From Ceratopteris richardii (taxonomy: Eukaryota > Streptophyta > Polypodiopsida > Polypodiales > Pteridaceae), in assembly GCA_020310875.1 (NCBI GenBank), contig CM035406.1:224336415-224400414 (forward strand): a DNA stretch of 64,000 nt, read 5' to 3'. The notes under the pieces are model-generated. The model saw only the letters and a program-made list of their open reading frames with translations. It made no database searches and was not told the origin of the DNA. Positions 56,928 through 64,000 of this stretch are shown piece by piece (position 1 is the first letter of the stretch; each line of letters opens with the position of its first letter). Both the position numbers and the translations under genes were made by a program.

Positions 56928-59900
56928 ATAGAAACATTTGAAGCACTCAAGAGGACCATCAGAAGAATCTCAAGAAAGGAGGATCCTACTAGTGAAGAAG
57001 GAAAAAAATAAGCATATTCTCTTGGATACATCTTTAAGATGGGACCTAAATCTTTTGTTATTTGTCAGTTCCTCTAAATCAAAGGGATCTAGGAGAGTGC
57101 ACTTGAACTCCTCATGTTAGATTATAGCACTCAAATACAGAATTAGGACAAGAATAACTATCAACCATGGAAGTTTAGGATCTCTAGTTATCTTATGGAA
57201 AAGGGATTATGGGGTCTCATTAGTGGCACAAATTCAAGACCTAAATTAGGACAAATTCCAACTCATGATGAATTAAGGAATTTCAAAGAATGTAATGAAA
57301 GGAATAAGAGACCCATTTTTATAATTTTGCAGCACATTAGCATGGCCATGATTGAGCATATAAAAAACTTAGATACTTTCATGAAAGTATGGGAAATACT
57401 AGAGAGACTCTACTCCACCTCGATTCAAAAAAGGAGGATTCAATTGAAGAATGAACTTAGTAACTTGAAGAAAACCCCTAGCAGCATCATAAATGATTAC
57501 ATATTGAAGATCAAAGAAGTGATGCATTAGGGTCTATACATTCTCACATAGATGATGATGACCTAGTTGCATATACCTTAAATAGGATGAGGGATGATGA
57601 GAACTGGAAGGATTTTACCACATTTGTGTATGCCAAAGATACTCTTCTAGATTTTGAGGAGTTGTTAGCCTTGATGATAAGTGGGGAAATGAGATGTGGA
57701 GGTTCAAAAGAAAAGGGCAATGAAGCCCAAGCCCTTTATGGAGGTAAAGGTAGAGGAAGAGAAAGGAATCAAGTAAGAGGAAGAGGAAGACAAAATAGAG
57801 GATCAAATGGTGTTTGTGATCAAGACCAAGGGAGCAAATGCCCTTAACCTCGTTGAGGAGGAAATTTTAGAGGAAGAGTAGGATGGCCAAATCAAAATAG
57901 AGACAATCCGAATTCAGGATGATGCTTCATCTATGCCAAGTATAGTCATTGTGCAAGAGACTACTATCAAAGTGAGAAGAAAAATTACTGATAAAGGTCA
58001 AGGTAATTATGCATTTACATCAAATGAAAATGAAAGTATGCTAGACATGATGTAGATGAGTGACTTCAAGACACAAGGATCAAATACTTGTAAATTGATA
58101 TTGGGTGTAGCAACCACATGAGATGCAACAAGGCATTCTTCTTAAACATGTAGGTGCCATCAAGTAATGGACATGTAAAAACAAGGGATGTACTCATCAT
58201 GCTATTACACTCATAGGTGATGTTGTTTTAGAAGGTTATCATAAATTCAAGTGTTTGAAAGATGTGCTTCATGTTCCAAAAATCCTAGACAACATAGTTT
58301 CTATGGGGAAAACAGTTGAGAGAGGTTTGTAGGTCATGTTCATTAAGAATGGATGCCTTGTGGAAAATCTCAAAGAACGGTAAAAATTGATAGGCAAACC
58401 AAAATGGAAGGAAGGTTGTTTGCCTTTGATGTGAAGACTAACTTTAATCACACAACTGATTCAAAAACAAGAAAGTGTCCATGGCACAAAAGGTCTGGAC
58501 ACAAAAACACTCAAAGGTTGAAGGACATGGAAAAGAATGGGTAAGTGTTAGGGTTGCCTAACTCTATAATCAAAATCTCAAGAACTTGTGTGAATCTTAT
58601 CAGTTGGGAAAGCAAACAAGATTAGCATTTAAGAACACAAAATAATGTGAGCTACCATCCACTCAAGCTTTATGATACAGATGATTGGGACCAAAAAAGG
58701 AAAAATCAATTAGGGGTAATAGATATTTTGTGACTTTCATAGATTATTTTACAAGGATGACTTGGCTCTATTGTATAAGACATAAATCAGATGTATTTTA
58801 TTATTTCAACAAGTTTAAGGTTATAGTACGCCTCTAATGTTTTTAATGCAAGATGGTGAATCAGAGTAGAAGAACACAACAAGGGATGAACCAAAGAGTA
58901 TCTCTCTAAGTAGACCCAAAGATTTGAGCTCTCATCTATCATGGGATAACGGTACGTCAAGTGAATTAAGTGATACAAGAAGCAAAGGAAAAGCCAAGGT
59001 CGACTGAACTGAAGAAGATGAAGATCTATGGATTGAGATCAACTTAGACATTCATGACAAGAAGGGGGAGATCTCAAAGATCAATGAAATATTGAGAAAA
59101 GGAAATATGATAAGGTAAGGTATTGAGCTCAAAGACTTACATATGATTCATTTATGGCTGGACATTTTGCTTATATGATGAACGCACATGTTCTAAATAA
59201 GCAGACACATGCAAGGAGTGCAGAGAAGCTAAGTAGGGACGTTCAAGGCTATGGAGGAAACTAACACTTGGATTCCTGTATCAAAGAAGAAAAATATCAA
59301 GATAATGGGAAGAAAGCAATTTTATAATGTTAATAAACATTCAAACGGAAGTATTGATAGATATAAAGCTAGGCTTCTAGTCAAGGAAGTTGTATACATG
59401 GATCAAACATGAGGTTTTGAAAACAAAGTCCAAGATGGCTATGTTTGGAGGTTTGAGAAACCATTATATGGTCTCAAACAATTCCCAAGGGCTTGGAAGA
59501 AAATATTTGTGGAGTATCTAATCAATTGTTCATACAATTAAAGCAAAGTAGATCCATAATAGCTTTACAAGAACGAAGGTGAACTATCTATCTACTTGTG
59601 TGTATATGTAGATGAACTAATCATTAAGAAAAATCATGAGGGTATCAAGGACATATGAAAAACCTTGGGAAGTAGTTTTAAATCTTAGAACTTGAAGATC
59701 TAAGGTACTTTCTAGGTATTGAATTATATAAACACAATGGCATCTCGCTAATGTAGATAACGTACATTTTGGATGTTTCAATGGAGGGAATGAAGTATAG
59801 GATACACTTCTTTAGATTTCTAGAGCTCTAAGTGAACTATGCCACTATTACTAGACTAGCTCTAGCATATATAATTGGTGTGCTTTCGCAATTCATGCAC

Positions 59901-60899
59901 ACACCTAGAGCCCCACATTTACTTGTAGCAAAGACAATATTAAGATATCCTAAATCTAAACTTAATAAAGGAATATTTCATCATTTTGACGATGGAATGT
60001 AGGTGAAATCCTATACCAATGCTGATTGGGCGCTAGATTCAAAGATGATATAAGAAGTAGAAAAGGATATGCAATGATCCTTGGTAGGATAGTCATCTCA
60101 TAGATGGAAAAAAAGAAAACCATAGTTTCCCTCTCATCCACTAAAGCTGAATATAGGCACTAGCTCAAGTGACTTGTGAGCTTCGGGTACTCAAGAAACT
60201 AATCATTGAGATAAACTTGGAGGCTAACTAATTTTGAGTCATGTGTGAGAATATGAGTAATGTGTACCTATTTGCCAATCCCATGTTGCATGCCAGAAGT
60301 AAACACATAGATATACACTATCATTACACAAGAGAGAAGACATTAGGTAAGGAGGTTCAAGTGCAACATAGAAGTACCTAGGACCAATGTGTTGAAATGC
60401 TCACCAAAGCTTTGGACTCAATGAAGTTAGCAGACTTCAAGAAAAACATTCATTGTTTAACCTAGGATGCAGAATTGATATTTGGAAACATAGTCATCTC
60501 TTAGATGGCAAAGAAGCAACCCATAGTTTCCCTCTCGTCCACTAAAGCTGAATATAGTGCATTAGCTCAAGTGACTTATGAGCTTAGGTGGCTCAAGAAG
60601 TGAATCTTTGAGTTACAGTCTCAATTTAACAAATTTCGAGTCGTGTGATCATATGAGTAGTTTGTACCTATTTACCAATACCATATTCCATGCTAGAAGC
60701 AAAGACATAGATGTACATTACCATTATATAAGAGAGAAGTTGTTGGCTAAACACAATCAAATTCAACATATAAGTACGAAGGACCAATGTGCTAACATGT
60801 TCACAAATGTTTTGAGCTGAATGAAGCTCGAAAAGTTCAAGAAAGGTCTTGATTCTTGGAGCTAGGATGAAGAACTGAAGCTTGAAGCTTGAGTGGGAG
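56928..60899 (+). mobile_element. Copia family B internal region, second copy (fossil)
   Basis: Counterpart of 15856-20454. Gag (57130-57850, best pieces 57195-57530 and 57587-57847), zinc knuckle (about 57920), protease (about 58090), pre-integrase block (about 58480-58620), a reduced integrase, reverse transcriptase (about 59250-59780), RNase H (about 59990-60470) and the repeated RNase H end (60480-60890). Thoroughly broken, with about twenty or more lesions. Its gag wording (KTPSSIINDYILKIKEV) is nearly that of the other copy. Confidence 0.88.
60070..60890 (+). repeat. Tandem duplication of the copia B RNase H end, second locus
   Basis: The region around CATAGTTTCCCTCTC and the HYHYIREK-like motif is present twice (about 60070-60470 and 60480-60890). 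Same boundaries as at 19630-20450. Confidence 0.82.
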
Positions 60900-61256
60900 G
60901 ATTGAAATACAAACCTGAAACCATGTCAAATTTGAACCATCAAATGAATGCCGCTTGGAGCCTCCTAAAGCAAGTATTGAAGGATGAGAAATCATGAATC
61001 AATTTTGAATTTGAATCCACCCCTCAACAACCAAAGTTTAAATCACACTTAGTGTGGGTAATTGCCTATAATCTAGGAAAAGTAATTCCTAACTTTTGAA
61101 GAATCTTTTAATCTCCATATCTTAACATACCTAGCTTTGAACTTGAGAGATCTTGCATATGTGTGTGCTCATAGATTGTTTGAAAGAGATTTAGTAGGCC
61201 GCAGGGCGAAGCTAGCCCCTTAGTTTCTTCCTTGGGTGAGTTCGAATAAGGTTTTG
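60900..61256 (+). repeat. Family B LTR 8 (truncated at the array edge)
   Basis: It starts GATTGAAATACAAAC after GAGTGGGAG, matches the first 355 bp of LTR 4 and stops at AATAAGGTTTTG. Everything to the right is unrelated, so this marks the edge of the retroelement array. Confidence 0.85.
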
Positions 61257-61785
61257 CTTCGTGGCAATGAAGCATGGAAAAGGAGAGGTTAATCAATGGC
61301 AATTACTATGTATATTTCATGAAGGATCAAGGGCATAATGTTGTGGTGATGAAGCCTACTCCAATATACAGTCCCATCTCCAAGATGTGATTTACGTTTA
61401 TTCTACATGTTTTTTAGAAGTGGCCGAAGCTTTTCTCTACATGAGGAGAATCAAAGGAGAGGAGTTTCTTGATCCTTCTGGGCTAGTGACGAGGGAGAAG
61501 CTTCGAGTGGGAAGTTTGCATTGAGCCCATTCTGGAGGAGGAAGAAGAAGCATGGAGGGGTAGTGTTCGATCTATCGTATTTCTACTCGCCTTGGCTGAA
61601 AAGTCAAAGAGGTGCTCCTCTTTTGGGGGGTTGTTCTTCTTGCCAGAGAGATCTTTGGTGGGCCGCAGCAGAAGAGGGTTTTTCCTCTATGTTCTCTAGG
61701 CAATTATAGGCAGGCTAAAGGAGTGTGATGGGGAAGTGAGGCTTTTGGGGCCTATTGTCTACCTCTCAGAGGGCTTCAATGATAT
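61257..61785. other. Low-copy stretch, nothing recognised
   Basis: Different in texture from the repeats to the left. A 62-codon frame (61521-61709) has no likeness I can name. The base composition is richer in G than the array. Confidence 0.4.
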
Positions 61786-61940
61786 TATTTTGTGGATAAA
61801 GATGCATTGGATGCTTTGGGACTCGAGGGTATATTGATCAATATCGCACGTGGTCCAATTATTGATGAGCCTGCCCTTGCACAAAGCACTTGTGCAGAAC
61901 CGATAGGGAGGTGATGTGTCTGGATGTGTTAATTCTGGGA
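61786..61940 (+). pseudogene. Exon fragment of a 2-hydroxyacid dehydrogenase (hydroxypyruvate reductase-like)
   Basis: The plus frame from 61792 reads VDKDALDALG and ILINIARGPIIDEPAL, the NAD-binding domain segment of D-isomer 2-hydroxyacid dehydrogenases. The R in ARG is the catalytic arginine of that family. Plant hydroxypyruvate/glyoxylate reductases (HPR2/HPR3 type) are the closest wording I know. After DEPALAQ the reading slips by one base: the likely continuation ALVQNR followed by GG..LDV is in a neighbouring frame and contains a stop (TAG at about 61906). There are no neighbouring exons I can recognise. A decayed host gene piece or a captured exon. Confidence 0.7.
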
Positions 61941-63340
61941 TTGATACAAATATTACAGTTTGTGAACTTAGAAAGATATGCTGGCCTTCGTAGAAGTATT
62001 GGAACCGGAGGGGAGATGCTGTTTTCTCAGCTTTTTGCAGATAGGAACTTTACATTCATGAGCTTTAATGGACCATACGTGATTGTTCATGAAGTACTAT
62101 CCCCATATTTTCAGTCCATCTTCTTCTAGACATGATAAAGTCTCAAGTTCTCGACTCAAACGTGTCTTCAGCTGCAACTATTTTTTAAAGTATCTTGGGG
62201 ATATTTTTACGTTGTTGGTTTCGGTTGTTTGAGTGTGGAGGTTTTGATCAGCTTGCGCGTGCTGAAGCAAGTGTATATGTCTTTTTGAGGGTCTACTTTT
62301 TCATATGCTTGAGATCTCTCTAGGTTGAAAAGGGGGCTTTTGCTTGGTTTATGAGGACTTCCTCAACTGAAGGAAGGCCAACTTCACATCATCGGCAAAG
62401 AGGGCATTCAGAAAGGGTATGCAGACATCTATAGGAAGTAGGGAATATGTGTGACCACTTCTAAAAGTTCTCATCAGGAAGAGAGGTTGTTGAGGGAATG
62501 CTTGCTTACTGGCTGGAGCAGGAGGAAGGGTGTTGCATGGCCTTGATGAACAGGGAGTGGAAAGATGTTTGATCAGTAACCTCCTAAAGGGGAAAAATCT
62601 CCCATCATTGAAGTCCAAAATATGCATTAGAAGCAAGCCTTGAATCTTTATGGTGGCAACCTTTGATGAGCTTCAACGGTCTCTTCGCCTGTTCAAAGGT
62701 GCGAGCATCTTGGTGGATAAAGAAATGAACCTGGTAATGATCTATCAAAGCGGTATATCCTCTAGATTGGAATCTCTATCTTAGTCAATCTCTTAACTAA
62801 TGATCAGTTTTTGGAAGTTTTGGTCCTTCTCGGCTGGTGATATCATGGCTAGTGAGATGGTTGATATGCTTGCTCATCTCCAAGCCCCTCAATTGTGAGA
62901 TTTGTTTTTAGCAGGTTTGCATAGGAGACACTTTGTTGAGTAATGAAATTGATTGTATTATCAATGTTTTGAATGGTTTAGCTCAGTTGAAAAATCTGAC
63001 ACATTGGGCCATGGGAGTATAATTCTGTCACTTGGTTCTTGGGGGAGACAACCTATTTTGCATGCAGCATCTGAGAATCCAACTGTTGCTTCCTTGCAAG
63101 CGCATTTAGTAGGTCATATCATGCAATTTTTCCTAATGCCAACTTTGTAGATGCAAAGCAACACTTGCTCAAAATAAATAATGGGCACACTAATGAGTTG
63201 TGGGTAGTAGAATGTATATGCAACAATGTGTTATTGTCGTGATCCCCTCTTTATCTTGGCATTTTCATAGGTTGAGAGTATTCATGTTGCATCAGGTCGA
63301 CAAGGTAGTGATTTGGAGACTATCTTCTCAATCAGTGTTG
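61941..63340. other. Low-copy stretch, nothing firmly recognised
   Basis: The frames 61890-62129 (plus) and 62349-62636 (minus) are open but resemble nothing I know. The text TTTAGCTCAGTTG at 62977 looks like an isolated tRNA A box with no B box. No further exons of the dehydrogenase were found. Confidence 0.35.
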
Positions 63341-63640
63341 TTGTGAGTTAGTGTGTGTTTGATTGTATATGAATGTGTGCTTGTGTGTGACTTCCTAAGA
63401 GCAAGAGTTTGAAGAGTGCATGAAAGGGTGCAATTCTATTGGCGCATATATGCATGATCTTGTGTGTGAAGGTGCATGAGGTGCAAATCTAAGTCCCAGT
63501 GTATCTAGAAAGGGGATTGAAAACTATTTCAGGTTGCAAGTGTGTGAATGAATGTGAGTGTGAGAGTGGTTGTGTGTGTTGGTGTATGTGAGGTTGTGAG
63601 TGTGTGTGGGTAGGTGAGAGTGTGGCGAATTACATGTGTA
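63340..63640. repeat. GT-rich cryptic simple sequence
   Basis: Scattered TGTGTG/GAGTGTG runs (63348-63400 and 63535-63625), imperfect, with a poly-G run near 63698. No coding likeness. Confidence 0.8.
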
Positions 63641-64000
63641 AGGATGTATTCCTGAGAAGGGGGATTATGTGGAAACGTTAAGGAACGTGTGAGTGGGGGG
63701 GGGTGGTGTACGAGCTAGAGCATAGGTAAGAAAAATATCACTTTGAGAGATAATTGTGGGTTCCAAGACATACACTTGGGCCAATTCCAAGAGTTGGGGC
63801 AAAACATAAGTACATTTCCATCATCTTTCTCTTGGGCATTATGACCACTACATTTGGCAATCCTACTGGGGATCAAAAAAAGGAATGGATTGGCACATGT
63901 TCGCGAGCTAAGGGCAAGTAAAGATTCCTCAAAAATAGACATCTAAGCGATTTAGTGGTGGAAAAACACCTTCTCTAATATTTCTCCAAAATTTATCTGT
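63641..64000. other. Right edge of window, nothing recognised
   Basis: A minus-strand frame (63942-63715) is open but unremarkable. No repeat of the array occurs here. Confidence 0.35.

Noticed and set aside
62977-63050. Possible tRNA or SINE (TTTAGCTCAGTTG)
   Set aside because: Only an A-box-like word is present. No GGTTCGANNCC follows at the right distance and no cloverleaf can be drawn by eye.

Overview
The window is plant nuclear DNA made almost entirely of retroelements, with no intact host gene. The plant signs are Ty1/copia elements primed by initiator-Met tRNA, L1-type LINEs of plant style, a Ty3/gypsy pol, and one decayed exon of a plant-like 2-hydroxyacid dehydrogenase. The sequence does not let me name the species or clade. 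Almost every coding trace is a fossil. The exception is one recent copia insertion with an open 1380-codon gag-pol frame.

The backbone of 1-42 kb and 52-61 kb is a ladder of eight related LTRs, all in plus orientation and called family B here: 3918-4452, 9053-9528, 15039-15855, 20455-21276, 26151-26726 with 32656-32898, 33881-34698, 56104-56927 and 60900-61256. Two kinds of internal DNA lie between them. One is a decayed copia gag-pol (15856-20454, 56928-60899, and a 3' part at 1905-3917). The other is a composite body: a long non-coding leader, a LINE reverse transcriptase region, and then either a copia RNase H tail or a second kind of tail. Neighbouring units share one LTR.

At a larger scale the ladder looks duplicated. 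The order LINE 2/copia - LTR - composite - composite - LTR - copia - LTR at about 1-21.3 kb recurs at about 32.9-61.3 kb. LTRs at matching places in the two blocks resemble each other far more (about 10-11% different by hand count) than the two LTRs that flank a single element (about 28%). Both copia copies also carry the same tandem duplication of the RNase H end.

Three later insertions sit on this framework. Copia C (26727-32655, minus, old) lies inside the fifth LTR with target duplication GTGAA. Copia A (34705-40116, minus, young and apparently whole) lies at the primer-binding site beside the sixth LTR with target duplication TGGTG. A gypsy-type block (42014-51645) carries pol parts on the minus strand, two pairs of direct repeats and a CT-microsatellite island. 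From 61257 to the end the DNA is different and apparently low-copy, and it holds the dehydrogenase exon fossil.
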